Of a stretch of 64,000 nt of DNA, positions 25,609 to 35,253 are shown one piece after another. Below the pieces are notes generated by a model. The model ran no database searches and was not told the DNA's origin. It saw nothing but the letters and a program-made list of their open reading frames with translations. The translations under genes and the position numbers were made by a program. The DNA is from Reyranellaceae bacterium (lineage in GTDB: Bacteria; Pseudomonadota; Alphaproteobacteria; Reyranellales; Reyranellaceae): assembly GCA_022844045.1 (NCBI GenBank), contig JALHMM010000012.1:1-64000 (forward strand), given 5' to 3'. The stretch's first letter is position 1, and every line of letters starts with the position of its first letter.

Positions 25609-27486
25609 TCAAGCTCTGTGAATGTATGTCGCGGCGCGCGCGACATAGGCTTCGGCATCGTCAGGCAGCAGCAAGCGATCCTTCACAAGCGTATCGACAG
25701 CGATCTTCACCGCGGCGACGTATGCCGCGTGATCCGGATATCGTTCGGCGATGGATGCGCGCGGGTCGCCATTCGAGTCGCGCGCACTCTTCGTCGCCGC
25801 GAAGGCGAGGTAGCTGCCATCGCGATCGGCGAGCTCGCCGGTGGGGTAGGGCGCCTTGTACTCGTTCCAGCCGGTGTAGGTGGCGAGCGGCACGGCGATG
25901 TCGGGCAATCGGATACCGGCGATCTCGTTGCCGTCGGCATCGACCTGCGACACCAGCGTGCGATAGGCGTGTGACGGTTCGATGAAATCAACCCAGTCGC
26001 CTGGTGGCGTAACCGTGTTGGTGCGCCTGACCACTGCCGCGCCTGGGATTTTCGGGAAGCCGGTGGCGTCGGCCGCGACCAGCGTTCCCGCGGCGAGCGT
26101 CGGCACGCGACTGGGCGGCGGCTGCTTTCCCGACACGACCCATTCATCGAGCGCGATCAACAGCGCACGCACCGCCGGCATCGGGTTGTGCGGGTTGCGC
26201 GGATTGCGGTTGGGGCCGGGATCGGTGGGCGCGCCGGCGCGGCCTCCGTGTTGCGTGCCCGCGATCATGTAGACGCGCGAGTTCGCGGGCAGCGCGATGT
26301 CGCGCTCGCCGAGCGGATCGGTGTGCAGCAGCGACGCGCCTTTCTGCCAGTACTCGGTCGAGGTGTTGGTCTCGATCAGCAGCGGATCGCAGCCATCACC
26401 GCGCAACAGCGAGCCACGCGCGCCGGTGAGCGGATCGTCGAGCGTCGCCGTCGAGAACGGGAAGGCGTTCTCGGGGAAGCCGTGGTCTTCGTGCTGGGTG
26501 TTGGTGCGGAACGGTTGGGCGAAAGGCTGATTGAAGAACACGCGGCCGACGCCGGCGATGTGCGAGAAGACGCCATCGAAGACGCGCCGCCCGTCTTCGT
26601 CGCGATTGAAACCCTGCGCGATATGGTCACGCAGATAGCGGCCGGCCTGCGAGAAGCCGATCGCCAGTGCGTGCGTGATCGGCCCACCCGATGCGGCACG
26701 GCCGCCGTCATCGTGCTTGAGGTAGCTGACGAAGTCGCGCGTCGCGGCGAAGCCGATGCCCTGAACCTTGGGCGACGTCGCCTCGTAGAAGACGTCGTAG
26801 ATCGAGCCCGGCACCGGCTTGGTGCCGTCGGGCAGCAGCTTGATGGTGCGGGCGTCGACGAAGGCCCAGGCGATGTCGCGACGCGGCTCGGACTCGCGCT
26901 CACGCACGGTAACGCGCACCTTGCTCTTATCCAAGCTCGCGGCGGGATAGGACAGGCGGAAGTTTTCGGCCGCGCCACCGGGACGCGTGCCGCAGCCGAA
27001 CTCATCGCGGATACGGCGTACGATGGGATGGCCGTCGTCGGTCGCGACCGGCGCCGTCAGGCCGAGGCCGAAGTTGGCGCGCGGCGCGTCGGGATCCCAG
27101 CCCGACCAGACGATGGTATAGCCGCGCTTCAGGGGAAAGCCGTTGCCGAGATCGGCCATGCCGCGCGGATCGTTCATGCCTTGCGGGCCGTCGCAGATAT
27201 TGCCGACCAGCATCTTGCGGCCGCGATTGTTGACCTCGTAGAGGATACGGCCGTTGCCGCGCGTGGCATCGACAGGGCGCAGGATGAAGAAGTCGGTGGC
27301 GTACTCGACGCGGCCGCGCGCGTTGCGTGGCGCCTTGTCGATCAGCGCGATGCCGCGATTGCCGGGATGCGCGGGATCGAGTTCACCCCGCGCGATGCCG
27401 ACAACGCGTTCGTAGGCGCCAACGTCGCCGAAGGGGGCGCCGTCGGCCAGCGTTTCAATGGCGGTGATCTCGATCGATAGAATCAT
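25609..27486 (-). CDS. Alpha/beta hydrolase domain protein (Abhydrolase_10-like)
   Basis: Large putative esterase of 625 residues from ATG 27486. The nucleophile elbow is GFSQAGRYL about residue 285, and HGGRAG near residue 425 is placed for the catalytic His. N-terminal part is beta-rich (TDFFILRP, ILYEVNNRGRK). There is no signal peptide. The length and these blocks match the alpha/beta hydrolase domain family often found beside sterol or terpenoid degradation genes, but the substrate is unknown here. It follows the transglutaminase-like gene on the same strand after a 44-bp gap. Confidence 0.8.
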   Translation of the reverse strand: MILSIEITAIETLADGAPFGDVGAYERVVGIARGELDPAHPGNRGIALIDKAPRNARGRVEYATDFFILRPVDATRGNGRILYEVNNRGRKMLVGNICDGPQGMNDPRGMADLGNGFPLKRGYTIVWSGWDPDAPRANFGLGLTAPVATDDGHPIVRRIRDEFGCGTRPGGAAENFRLSYPAASLDKSKVRVTVRERESEPRRDIAWAFVDARTIKLLPDGTKPVPGSIYDVFYEATSPKVQGIGFAATRDFVSYLKHDDGGRAASGGPITHALAIGFSQAGRYLRDHIAQGFNRDEDGRRVFDGVFSHIAGVGRVFFNQPFAQPFRTNTQHEDHGFPENAFPFSTATLDDPLTGARGSLLRGDGCDPLLIETNTSTEYWQKGASLLHTDPLGERDIALPANSRVYMIAGTQHGGRAGAPTDPGPNRNPRNPHNPMPAVRALLIALDEWVVSGKQPPPSRVPTLAAGTLVAADATGFPKIPGAAVVRRTNTVTPPGDWVDFIEPSHAYRTLVSQVDADGNEIAGIRLPDIAVPLATYTGWNEYKAPYPTGELADRDGSYLAFAATKSARDSNGDPRASIAERYPDHAAYVAAVKIAVDTLVKDRLLLPDDAEAYVARAATYIHRA

Positions 27487-27530
27487 GCCGCCATACTGGC
27501 CCACCTTGCCCGGGCGGGGGAAGCGGGGCC

Positions 27531-28595
27531 TTATGCGGTGACTTCCTTCACCGTGATCTTGTAGCCGTAGGCGTCAGGATCGACGCCGTCGAGCGGGCCC
27601 TTGGCGGTCTCGCCTTCGGGATACATGAAGTAGTTCACCACGGTGTTCGACGGCGCGAGCTTGACGTCGCGGCTATGGTTGAAGGCCACCCAGTTGGCTT
27701 CCCACGAGCCGAACAGGAAGCGGCGCAGATCTGGCATCTTCGGATCATTGAGCGCGAGCTTGTCGTCGAGCACGACCTTGCGCACATCGGCCGGATCGGC
27801 CGGCACCCAGCCAGTGCTCGCCGTCCAGAACTCGGCGCGGCAGTGCTGCGCCTTGCTGATGTCGACGTTGCGCGTGCCCATCGCCGAATAGTGCGCCGAG
27901 GGCGCCACGCGCACGCCGTAGACGCCGCGCGACGGCACGCCGACGGCGCGGGTCAGGCCCATGAACAGCGCGTTGAGGTCGGCGCATTTGCCACTGAGGT
28001 TGCCCGTGGTCAGCATGGTGCGGATATCGCCAATACCGCAGCCCTTCACCTTGGGGTCGCGGAAGGTGTTCTCGACGATCCAGTCGTAGATCAGCTGCGC
28101 CTTGACCAGCGGATCCGTCTTGCCAGCGACGATCTTGTCGGCGGTTTCCTTGACGATGCCGTCGGTGCGGATCATCTCGTTGGGCTTGAGGAACTTCGTC
28201 ACGTCCTCCGGCATCGCACCAGCGCCCGCGCCGCTCGCCAGCGGAACCGAGCGCGGCAAGGCGCCGACGCGCACGTTGAGCGTCACCTTGCGCGCGTCAC
28301 CACCATCGGCCCAGGCCGCGTGCACCGCGCGCGCGCCGGAGTCGAGATCGGTATGCAGGCTGATCGGCGCGGTGCCGCTCCAGCTCATCGATTCCAGCCG
28401 CTGGTAGGGTGCGTCGTGCGGCAGGGGCAGCCAGATACGCGTCGCGCCCGAGCTGGCCGGGATCTCGACAGCGTAGGTCATGTCGAAGCTGCGCCACTTG
28501 CCGGCGGTCGGGCTGGCGGTGGCGCGCGTGGCGAACGACAGCGCGCCGGCGAAGGGTGCGACCGCCGATGCCGCGAGGAACGTGCGACGCTGCAT
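27531..28595 (-). CDS. Exported transglutaminase-like cysteine protein
   Basis: 354 residues from ATG 28595, with GAGGAG upstream. The N terminus QRRTFLAASAVAPFAGALSF looks like a twin-arginine-type export signal. The transglutaminase core is in the second half: catalytic Cys in SGKCADLNALFMGLTRAVGVPSRG, His in AQHCRAEFW, Asp in WVPADPAD. Such bacterial proteins act as periplasmic peptidases or amidases rather than true cross-linking enzymes. Together with the downstream hydrolase gene it may form a two-gene unit. The 240 bp upstream hold no feature I can name. Confidence 0.83.
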   Translation of the reverse strand: MQRRTFLAASAVAPFAGALSFATRATASPTAGKWRSFDMTYAVEIPASSGATRIWLPLPHDAPYQRLESMSWSGTAPISLHTDLDSGARAVHAAWADGGDARKVTLNVRVGALPRSVPLASGAGAGAMPEDVTKFLKPNEMIRTDGIVKETADKIVAGKTDPLVKAQLIYDWIVENTFRDPKVKGCGIGDIRTMLTTGNLSGKCADLNALFMGLTRAVGVPSRGVYGVRVAPSAHYSAMGTRNVDISKAQHCRAEFWTASTGWVPADPADVRKVVLDDKLALNDPKMPDLRRFLFGSWEANWVAFNHSRDVKLAPSNTVVNYFMYPEGETAKGPLDGVDPDAYGYKITVKEVTA

Positions 28596-28835
28596 GGATC
28601 TCTTCTCCTCATGGCCCATGGCGGGGCGTCGGCCGCCGCCGCGCGGGCGCGTCTGTGGATCATCGAAGATCGGGGCGTTGAGGTCGCCTTCAGCCCGGCT
28701 ACCCGGCGTTCATCCCTCGGCGCCCGTACCGGGCAGCGCTGATGGGACGACCTCGACTGCGTGGCTCGGAGCCTAGGACGGCTGGCGGTGCCTCGTCCAG
28801 CGCCTCGCTTGAGTCCTACGGAGGGAGCGGCATGA

Positions 28836-30086
28836 TCAGGGCGTCGGAATGAACATGCCGGCCCAAGCCGCGACCGAGACCAGGATCACGCCGGGCACCA
28901 CGCGCCAGGCGTAGGCCGCGCCGCCATAGGTCATGGCGATCGCGCACTTCACCATCGCGTTGCTGGTGAAGGCCGCAAGGATCGCCCACGAGGCTTCTGG
29001 CGGCGAGACGCGGCCGGCGGCGGCCAACGATGTCACCGACGCCGCGCCGGCATGCGCGTCGGCAAGGCCCGCCACGGCGGCGGCGATCACCAGGCCGGCC
29101 TCGCCCAGCCATTCCTTCAGCGCCGCCGAGCCCAGCAGGACGGCGCCAACGATGGCTGCGAGCAGCAGCGCGGATAGCGGGTTGAAAACGCGCTCGCCGA
29201 CGGCGGTGTCGCGCGGCCCGTCGAAGCGCGCGGCGCGCCAGGCGAAGAACACGCCGTAGCTCACGGCGACCACGCCGGCGAGCGCCAGCGGGATGGCGAG
29301 CGTGACCAGGGTTGGCCGATGGAAGGCGGCGACGATTATCGCGAGCTGCACCACGGTCGCGACCGTCGATAGCACAGCGCCGGCCACGATCGGGCGCAGT
29401 AGCTCCGGTTCCTTCATGGCGCGCTCGCCCATGGTGGCGATGGTCGCAGTGCTCGATACGAAGCCTCCGGCGAAGCCTGCGATCGGCAGGCCGAAGCGTG
29501 GCCCTACGACGCGCACGGCGATGTGGCCCAGCGCACCGATCGCCATGACCACCACAACGATCAGCCAGATCGCGCGCGGATTGATCGCCTCCCACGGACC
29601 CATCGGCCGGTCGGGTATGAGCGGCAGGATCACCAGCGCCGCCGCGCCAAGCACGAGCGCGTCGCGCAACTCGTCGGCCGTGAGCACCGAACGCGCGAAA
29701 TGATGAATGCCGCCGCGGAAAGCCAGCAACAGGGTCATCACCACGGCGATGGCGCCGGCGGCGGCCGGCTCTCGCAGGGCCAACGCGCCCAGCGGCGGCA
29801 TCGCCACCAGCGCCACCTCCGTCGTCAGGCCCGGGTCCTCGCGGCTGGCCCGGAAGTAGGCGACGGCGGTGAGACCGAAGATCGCGACGCTGACGGCGAT
29901 CAGCATCGGCACGCCACCGATCTCGAACGCGACGGCGCCGGACAGGCTGGCGATGGCGAAGGTACGGACGCCCGCCGGCGCGCGGGTCTCGCCGTCGCCT
30001 TTACGCCGCTCTCGCTCGACGCCGATCAGCAGGCCGATGGCCAGCGGTCCGGCGAAGCGCAGCATGAGGTCGGCGAATTCGCTCAT
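28836..30086 (-). CDS. MgtC/SapB-type membrane protein with DUF4010 domain
   Basis: Polytopic inner-membrane protein of 416 residues with about twelve helices. The N-terminal part carries the MgtC signature GLLIGVERERR and AGVRTFAIASL; the C-terminal part (GFVSSTATIATMGERA onward, ending SNAMVKCAIAMTYGG) is the DUF4010 domain. MgtC proteins are linked to growth in low magnesium; this longer fusion has no established function. Transcribed alone, divergent from the enoyl-CoA hydratase. Confidence 0.85.
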   Translation of the reverse strand: MSEFADLMLRFAGPLAIGLLIGVERERRKGDGETRAPAGVRTFAIASLSGAVAFEIGGVPMLIAVSVAIFGLTAVAYFRASREDPGLTTEVALVAMPPLGALALREPAAAGAIAVVMTLLLAFRGGIHHFARSVLTADELRDALVLGAAALVILPLIPDRPMGPWEAINPRAIWLIVVVVMAIGALGHIAVRVVGPRFGLPIAGFAGGFVSSTATIATMGERAMKEPELLRPIVAGAVLSTVATVVQLAIIVAAFHRPTLVTLAIPLALAGVVAVSYGVFFAWRAARFDGPRDTAVGERVFNPLSALLLAAIVGAVLLGSAALKEWLGEAGLVIAAAVAGLADAHAGAASVTSLAAAGRVSPPEASWAILAAFTSNAMVKCAIAMTYGGAAYAWRVVPGVILVSVAAWAGMFIPTP

Positions 30087-30256
30087 CGTTTCACTATGAG
30101 AACGTCAGGGCTTTTGCGCCAGCGGCGGCTATGGGACCTTGCGTCGGCGGCCATCTCCAAGCATGGGCAGCACATCGGGTTGGCGGCCCACCCTTCGAGA
30201 CGCGCTTTTGGGCGCTCGCCAGGGTGGGATGGAAGACTGAGAGAAGGGAAAGAGCC

Positions 30257-31057
30257 ATGAGCGAACAACATGTGCTGTCCGAAGTGAAGGACGGCATCGG
30301 CACTATCACCCTGAACCGGCCCGAGGTGCTCAACGCGCTGTCGTCGCAGATGACCGAGGGGCTGATCGAGATCACGCGCGCCTTCGAGAAAGACGCCGCG
30401 GTGCGCTGCGTGGTGATCAAGGGCGCCGGCGAGCACTTCATGGCCGGGGGCGACATCAAGGGCTTCCACAAGTCGCTGACCGAGGATCGCGAGCGCCATC
30501 TCGCGAACTTCGAGATGCGCGTGGTCAAGGCCCATCAGTTGATCTACCACCTCCGGCGCATGGAGAAGCCGGTGGTCGCCTCGGTTCAGGGCGCGGCGGC
30601 CGGCTTCGGGCTCAGCCTGATCCTCGCCAGCGATCTCGCGATCGCCAGCGACGACGCGTTCTTCACCCTGGCCTATCGCCACATCGGCCTGTCGGCCGAT
30701 GGCGGCGCGACCTATTTCCTGCCGCGCATCGTGGGGGAGCGTAAGGCGTTGGAGATCACGCTGCTGGGTGATCGCTTCAAGGCGCCCGAGGCCAAGAATG
30801 TCGGCATCCTCAACTGGATCGTGCCGCGCGCCGAGCTGGCGGCCGAGACCGCGAAGCTGGCGCGCAAGCTGGCCGACGGCCCGACCTTCGCGTTGGGCAA
30901 GGCCAAGCTGCTGATCAAGGGCTCGCTCGACAATTCCTGGGACGAGCACTCCCACCGCGAAGCCGAGAACCTCGCCGCCTGCGCCGCCACGAGCGATCAC
31001 CTCGAGGGCCTGAAGGCCTTCATCGAGAAGCGGCCGGTGAAGTTCCAGGGGCGGTGA
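30257..31057 (+). CDS. Enoyl-CoA hydratase/isomerase
   Basis: Crotonase-fold enzyme, 266 residues, hydrating enoyl-CoA in beta-oxidation. Hydratase features: ITLNRPEVLNALSSQM, the first oxyanion segment GAGEHFMAGGDIKGF, the second ASVQGAAAGFGLSLILASDLAIAS, and YRHIGLSADGGATYFLPRI. The glutamates usual in true hydratases are partly replaced (Asp in SADGG), so isomerase or other crotonase chemistry is possible. ATG 30257 has GAAGGGAAAGAG before it; the open leader further upstream is not conserved in type. It is convergent with the FMN reductase gene, stop codons touching. Confidence 0.88.
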   Translation: MSEQHVLSEVKDGIGTITLNRPEVLNALSSQMTEGLIEITRAFEKDAAVRCVVIKGAGEHFMAGGDIKGFHKSLTEDRERHLANFEMRVVKAHQLIYHLRRMEKPVVASVQGAAAGFGLSLILASDLAIASDDAFFTLAYRHIGLSADGGATYFLPRIVGERKALEITLLGDRFKAPEAKNVGILNWIVPRAELAAETAKLARKLADGPTFALGKAKLLIKGSLDNSWDEHSHREAENLAACAATSDHLEGLKAFIEKRPVKFQGR

Positions 31058-31615
31058 TCAGCCCATCTTGGCGATCAGCTTGGCGAAGGCGGCGAGGTTC
31101 TGCTTGACCACGTCCTTGGTCGGCTGGTCGCTCAGCACCGTGGGCGCGTTGTCGACCATCTCGAACTTCGAGCCGGCCATGGTCACCATGACCTCGGGCC
31201 GGTTGACGATAATGCCCTCGAGGAAGATGAAGATCTGCCTGAGGTGATATTGCGCGCGCGCGCCGCCCAGCGCGCCGGGCGAGGCCGACATCAGGGTGAT
31301 CGGCTTGTTCTGGAAGGGCTGGTTCGGCACGCGCGACAGCCAGTCGACCGCGTTCTTTAGCGGCGCGGGGACCGAGTAGTTGTACTCCGGCGTGACGATG
31401 ACCACGCCGGCGGCGCCGCGGACCGCGTCGGCGAGCGCGGTGACGGAGTCAGGAAAGCCTTTGGCCTGGATGTCGAAATTATACAGCGGCAGGTCGATCG
31501 ACGGCGCCTCGACAACCTCCATGCCCTCTGGCGCCAGCGGCTGAAGCGAGCGCATCAGCGCCCGGTTGACGGACGCCTTGCGCAGGCTGCCACAAATGGC
31601 GACCACTTTGACCAT
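31058..31615 (-). CDS. NADPH-dependent FMN reductase
   Basis: Flavodoxin-like reductase, 185 residues. FMN-phosphate loop GSLRKASVNRALM, the TPEYNYSVPAPLKNAVDWLSR segment, and SASPGALGGARAQYHLRQ identify the NADPH-dependent FMN or quinone reductase family. It may reduce quinones, azo compounds or supply reduced flavin. It is the last gene of the same-strand run from 36546, 21 bp after the alpha/beta hydrolase. Confidence 0.92.
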   Translation of the reverse strand: MVKVVAICGSLRKASVNRALMRSLQPLAPEGMEVVEAPSIDLPLYNFDIQAKGFPDSVTALADAVRGAAGVVIVTPEYNYSVPAPLKNAVDWLSRVPNQPFQNKPITLMSASPGALGGARAQYHLRQIFIFLEGIIVNRPEVMVTMAGSKFEMVDNAPTVLSDQPTKDVVKQNLAAFAKLIAKMG

Positions 31616-31636
31616 GTTGGTTGCTCCTTCAGGAAA

Positions 31637-32365
31637 TCAGGCGGTCTTCTGGACGATCGTCTCCAGATGCTCCACCAGCGCCTCGGGCATCGAGTAGTTG
31701 GGCGAGTGGCCGGAGTCGAGCTGCAGGATGTTGAACGGCATCGAGCTGTTGACCAGGCGCTGCATGGGAAGCGTGATGGCGTTGCTGCGCAGACATTCGA
31801 TGTACCAGCGCGGCACGCCGCCGAAGCGCTCCTCGGTGTAGGTCATCGGCGTGGTGACGATCGCGGCGGCCTGCGGACGCATACGCGACATGGCGCGGTA
31901 GACGTCGGTCGGATCGCAGTCGTTGAAGAACAAGGTCGGAAGGATCGAGCGCTTGAAGGTGTAGGTCAGACCGTCCGGCCCAGCCTCATAAGCGCGGCGG
32001 ATCATCGAGTCGGGATCGCTGCCGGTGATGTCGCGATTGGTCTTGCCGGGCGGCGGCAGCGTGCCGGAGAGATAGACCAGGGCGCGGATCTTGCGCCGGC
32101 GCGCCTCGGCGGCGTGCGTGATGGTGAGTCCGCCGATGCTGTGGCCGACCAGAATCACCGGCTCGGGCTCCTTGTCGAGCATCTTGGAGACGAAATCGAC
32201 ATACAGCGGCAAGCTGATCGCCGCCGGCGGCGTGAGATGATCGTCGCCGCTGCCCGGCAGATCGGGGGCCAGCGCCTTGTGGCCGCGCGCCTCCAGCAGC
32301 GGCACGACTTTCTCCCAGCACCAGCCACCTTGGCACGCGCCGTGGATTAGGATGAATGTCGCCAT
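31637..32365 (-). CDS. Alpha/beta hydrolase (esterase)
   Basis: 242-residue hydrolase with the oxyanion start FILIHGACQGGWCW, nucleophile GHSIGG (Ser about residue 95) and catalytic His in DSGHSPNYS near the end. It resembles plant-type methylesterase/hydroxynitrile lyase relatives such as salicylate methylesterase and pyrethroid hydrolase. It lies 9 bp after the SDR gene, so both are probably co-translated from one transcript. Confidence 0.88.
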   Translation of the reverse strand: MATFILIHGACQGGWCWEKVVPLLEARGHKALAPDLPGSGDDHLTPPAAISLPLYVDFVSKMLDKEPEPVILVGHSIGGLTITHAAEARRRKIRALVYLSGTLPPPGKTNRDITGSDPDSMIRRAYEAGPDGLTYTFKRSILPTLFFNDCDPTDVYRAMSRMRPQAAAIVTTPMTYTEERFGGVPRWYIECLRSNAITLPMQRLVNSSMPFNILQLDSGHSPNYSMPEALVEHLETIVQKTA

Positions 32366-32374
32366 ATCGGGGAC

Positions 32375-33229
32375 CTAGGCTCGACCGATGACGTTCTTCG
32401 AGCCGGGCGCCGGCACGAAGAAGTCCGGCGCGAGCTCGGCGCCCGGCACGACGCTGTATCCCGAGAGGTCGGTGATGCCGGCCTCCTTCAGCGCCTCGTC
32501 GTCGATGAAGAACCGACTGGTGCATTCCCGGCTGGGCCGCGTGAGAATCCAATGCGCCGCGTCGGCCATGATCTGCGGCTTGCGGCTGCGCTTCATCAGC
32601 TCGTCGCCGCCCAGCAAGTTCTTGATCGCCGAGGTGGCGATGGTGGTGCGCGGCCACAGGCAGTTGAAGGCGATGCCGTCGGCTTTGAACTCCTCGGCCA
32701 TCGACCACATGAAGATGCTCATGCCGTACTTCGCCAAGGTGTAGGCGGCGTGTGGCGCGAACCAGTGCACGGAGAAGTCGAGCGGCGGCGAGAGCGTCAA
32801 CACATGCGGATTGGCCGCTTTCCTGAGGTGCGGGATGCACTTCTGCGAAACCAGGAACGTGCCGCGAGCGTTGATCTGGTGCATCAGGTCGTAGCGCTTC
32901 ATCGGCGTCGACAGCGTGCCGGTGAGGCTGATGGCGCTGGCGTTATTGACCAGGATGTCGATGCCGCCAAAGGTCTCGATCGTCTTGGCCACCGCCGCCT
33001 CGACACCCTGCTCGTCGCGGATGTCGAGTGTGATCGGCAGCGCCTTACCGCCAGCCTTCTCGATCTGCTCGGCGGCGGTGAAGATGGTGCCCGGCAAACG
33101 CGGATCGGCGACGGCCGTCTTGGCGGCGATGACGACGTTGGCGCCATCGCGCGCCGCGCGCAGTCCGATGGCCAGTCCGATGCCTCGGCTGGCGCCGGTG
33201 ATGAAAACTGTCTTGCCGCGCAGACTCAC
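32375..33229 (-). CDS. SDR family oxidoreductase, HSDL2-like
   Basis: NAD(P)-dependent short-chain dehydrogenase, 284 residues, starting at GTG 33229 (CAGGATCGA upstream). Cofactor motif TGASRGIG, NNAS motif, and YxxxK as YTLAKYGM. The stretch LTLSPPLDFSVHWFAPHAAYTLAKYGMSIFMWSMAEEF is that of the HSDL2 group, which handles fatty or hydroxysteroid-like substrates. It is 114 bp after the glutathione transferase gene. Confidence 0.9.
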   Translation of the reverse strand: MSLRGKTVFITGASRGIGLAIGLRAARDGANVVIAAKTAVADPRLPGTIFTAAEQIEKAGGKALPITLDIRDEQGVEAAVAKTIETFGGIDILVNNASAISLTGTLSTPMKRYDLMHQINARGTFLVSQKCIPHLRKAANPHVLTLSPPLDFSVHWFAPHAAYTLAKYGMSIFMWSMAEEFKADGIAFNCLWPRTTIATSAIKNLLGGDELMKRSRKPQIMADAAHWILTRPSRECTSRFFIDDEALKEAGITDLSGYSVVPGAELAPDFFVPAPGSKNVIGRA

Positions 33230-33343
33230 TCGATCCTGTCCCCACAATGCCGATTCTGCTCCCGGCTGCTTAGCCTTGGCCCACGCGGGCCGCAAGCCGC
33301 CGTTTTTGCAACACGGCCGCCCGTAAAGGCCGTCATCCCGCGC

Positions 33344-34255
33344 TCAGCGCGGCCGCAGGTCGTAGCCCAGCCGCGGGAAGTGCACGACGATCTCGCCGAC
33401 CGCGGGATCGGTGCGACGGATCGCGATCTCGCGGTCGTCGATGAACACCAGCTCGCCGTCGACTGGATCCTTGCCGTAGTCGTCGGCGCGGATGCGCACG
33501 CGGTCGCCGGGCTTCGGGTCCTCGGGCTGCGGTGTCGACGGGCGCGCCGCCTCGGGCGTGGCGGCGCGGGCCTCGGTGATCGCGTCCTGCGCTGTGATGG
33601 GCGTCGGCATGCCATGGCCGAAGGCACGGACCTTCGCCATCCAGTCCAGGATGCGCCTGTGGGGCGCCAGCTCGTGCGCCAGCCGGTCGGTGCGCGCGGT
33701 GATGAACCATAGCGCGTGATAGACGGCGAGGTCGGCGACGGTCGGCGCGTCGCCGGCGATCCAGGCGCGGCCATCGGCGAGCATCGACTCGACGGCGGCG
33801 ATCTGCGGTCGCACATGCGTGGCGCTGCGCGCGGCGGCGCGGGCCATCGTGGCCGCGTCAGGCTCGGGCAGGCCGCGCATGCGCGCGCGATCGGCCTGCA
33901 AGGTGGGCGGCAGCACGTCCATGTTGTTGCCGGAGACGTAGAGCGACATCGGGCGGAACAGGCGGTTCTCGGCCCAGTACGTGATGGCGTCGGCCAGCGC
34001 CGCGAGGTGCGGTGGGTACAGCGTCGGCTCGGGCACGCGCCGTTCCAGCTCGCGCACGATCAGAGCGGTGTCGCAGTAGATGTCGGCGCCGATCTGCAGC
34101 ACCGGCGTGCGGCGATAGCCGCCGGTCAGCGGCGTCAGGTCGGGCTTGGGCGTGATCGGCGGGATCATCACCGAGCGCCACGCCAGCCGCTTGTAGCCCA
34201 GCGCCAGCCGCGCCTTCTCGGAGTAGTTGGAGAAGTCGTAGTGGTGGAGAATCAC
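33344..34255 (-). CDS. Glutathione S-transferase with C-terminal beta-barrel extension
   Basis: 303 residues starting at GTG 34255, three bases after the Bug gene stop. Thioredoxin-like N-terminal domain (LHHYDFSNYSEKARLAL, RRTPVLQIGADIYCDTALIVREL) and helical C-terminal domain (AWIAGDAPTVADLAVYHAL). A linker rich in Pro/Glu/Ala then leads to about 55 extra residues, KPGDRVRIRADDYGKDPVDGELV and onward, that look like an SH3-like barrel. Ordinary GSTs end near 215 residues. It may detoxify an electrophile made from the compound this cluster handles. Confidence 0.85.
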   Translation of the reverse strand: MILHHYDFSNYSEKARLALGYKRLAWRSVMIPPITPKPDLTPLTGGYRRTPVLQIGADIYCDTALIVRELERRVPEPTLYPPHLAALADAITYWAENRLFRPMSLYVSGNNMDVLPPTLQADRARMRGLPEPDAATMARAAARSATHVRPQIAAVESMLADGRAWIAGDAPTVADLAVYHALWFITARTDRLAHELAPHRRILDWMAKVRAFGHGMPTPITAQDAITEARAATPEAARPSTPQPEDPKPGDRVRIRADDYGKDPVDGELVFIDDREIAIRRTDPAVGEIVVHFPRLGYDLRPR

Positions 34256-34258
34256 GCG

Positions 34259-35230
34259 CTACTCGATCTTGATGCCCGCCGCCTTGATCAGCGGCCACCA
34301 CAGATCGGCTTCGGCCTTGTGATGCGCGGCCAGCGCTTCGGGCGTCTGCTGCGCCGGCGCCGGAATGTCCTGGCCCAAAGCCGCGAAGCGCTCCCGAACC
34401 TGCGCGTCGGTCAACGCCTCCATGATCGCCGCCGTGAGCTTCGTCGCGACGTCCTTGGGCGTGCCCTTGGGCGCCCACAACCCGTGCCAGATGGCGATAT
34501 AGAGGCCGGGCGTGCCGGCCTCGTCGACTGTGGGGATGTCGGGCATCGCCGCCAGTCGTGTCTTGGCGGTGATGGCAAAGCCCTTGATCTTGCCGGCCTT
34601 GATCTGTGGGATCGAGTTGGCAGCCTGGTCGAAGATGATGTCGATCTGACCAGCCATCAGGTCCTGCATCGCTGGGCCGGCGCCACGATAGGGCACGAAG
34701 CGCAGCTTGCCGCCGGTCTTCTGTTCGAAGTAGATGCCCGCGATGTGCGATGCGGAGCCGACGCCGGCGGTGCCCGCCGTTACCTTGTCGGGGTTGGCCT
34801 TCACGTACGCCGCTAGCTCTTGCAGATTGGCGGCGGCGAAGCCGTTGCGCACGGCGACGATCTGCGGGTTGGTGGCGATCAGGCCCAGCGGCTCGAAATC
34901 GGTCAGCACGTTGTAGTTCAGCTGGTAGACCGCCGCGTTGACCACGTGGGTGCTCCAGTGGCCGATGCCGATGGTGTAGCCATCGGGCGCCGCGCGCGCG
35001 ACGCGGCCGACGCCCACGGTGCCCGCCGCGCCGGTGGTGTTGTCGACCAGCACGGTCTGGCCCAAGGTGCGGCTCATGCGCTCGGCCATGATGCGCGCCA
35101 GCGTGTCGGTCGGTCCGCCGGCGGCGAAGGGCACGACCAGCGTGATCTGCTTGCTCGGAAAAGCCTGGCCGTGCGCGACGCCGGTGAGCGCGAGCAGGCC
35201 GGCGACGACGGCGATGAACAGGCGATACAT
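34259..35230 (-). CDS. Bug-family (TctC-like) substrate-binding protein
   Basis: 323-residue periplasmic binding protein from ATG 35230; signal peptide ends VAHGQ. Family blocks: ITLVVPFAAGGPTDTLARI, VLVDNTTGAAGTVG, FVPYRGAGPAMQDLMAGQI, MPDIPTVDEAG. Its place inside a dense catabolic run (23 bp after the GNAT gene, 3 bp before the GST gene) is unusual and links its ligand, probably a carboxylate, to these enzymes. No TctAB permease is near. Confidence 0.88.
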   Translation of the reverse strand: MYRLFIAVVAGLLALTGVAHGQAFPSKQITLVVPFAAGGPTDTLARIMAERMSRTLGQTVLVDNTTGAAGTVGVGRVARAAPDGYTIGIGHWSTHVVNAAVYQLNYNVLTDFEPLGLIATNPQIVAVRNGFAAANLQELAAYVKANPDKVTAGTAGVGSASHIAGIYFEQKTGGKLRFVPYRGAGPAMQDLMAGQIDIIFDQAANSIPQIKAGKIKGFAITAKTRLAAMPDIPTVDEAGTPGLYIAIWHGLWAPKGTPKDVATKLTAAIMEALTDAQVRERFAALGQDIPAPAQQTPEALAAHHKAEADLWWPLIKAAGIKIE

Positions 35231-35253
35231 GGTCGCGCTTCCCCCGGTGATGA

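Noticed and set aside
31055-31060. Touching stop codons TGA-TCA of two convergent genes
   Set aside because: A neat arrangement, but common in compact genomes and without a hairpin to suggest function.
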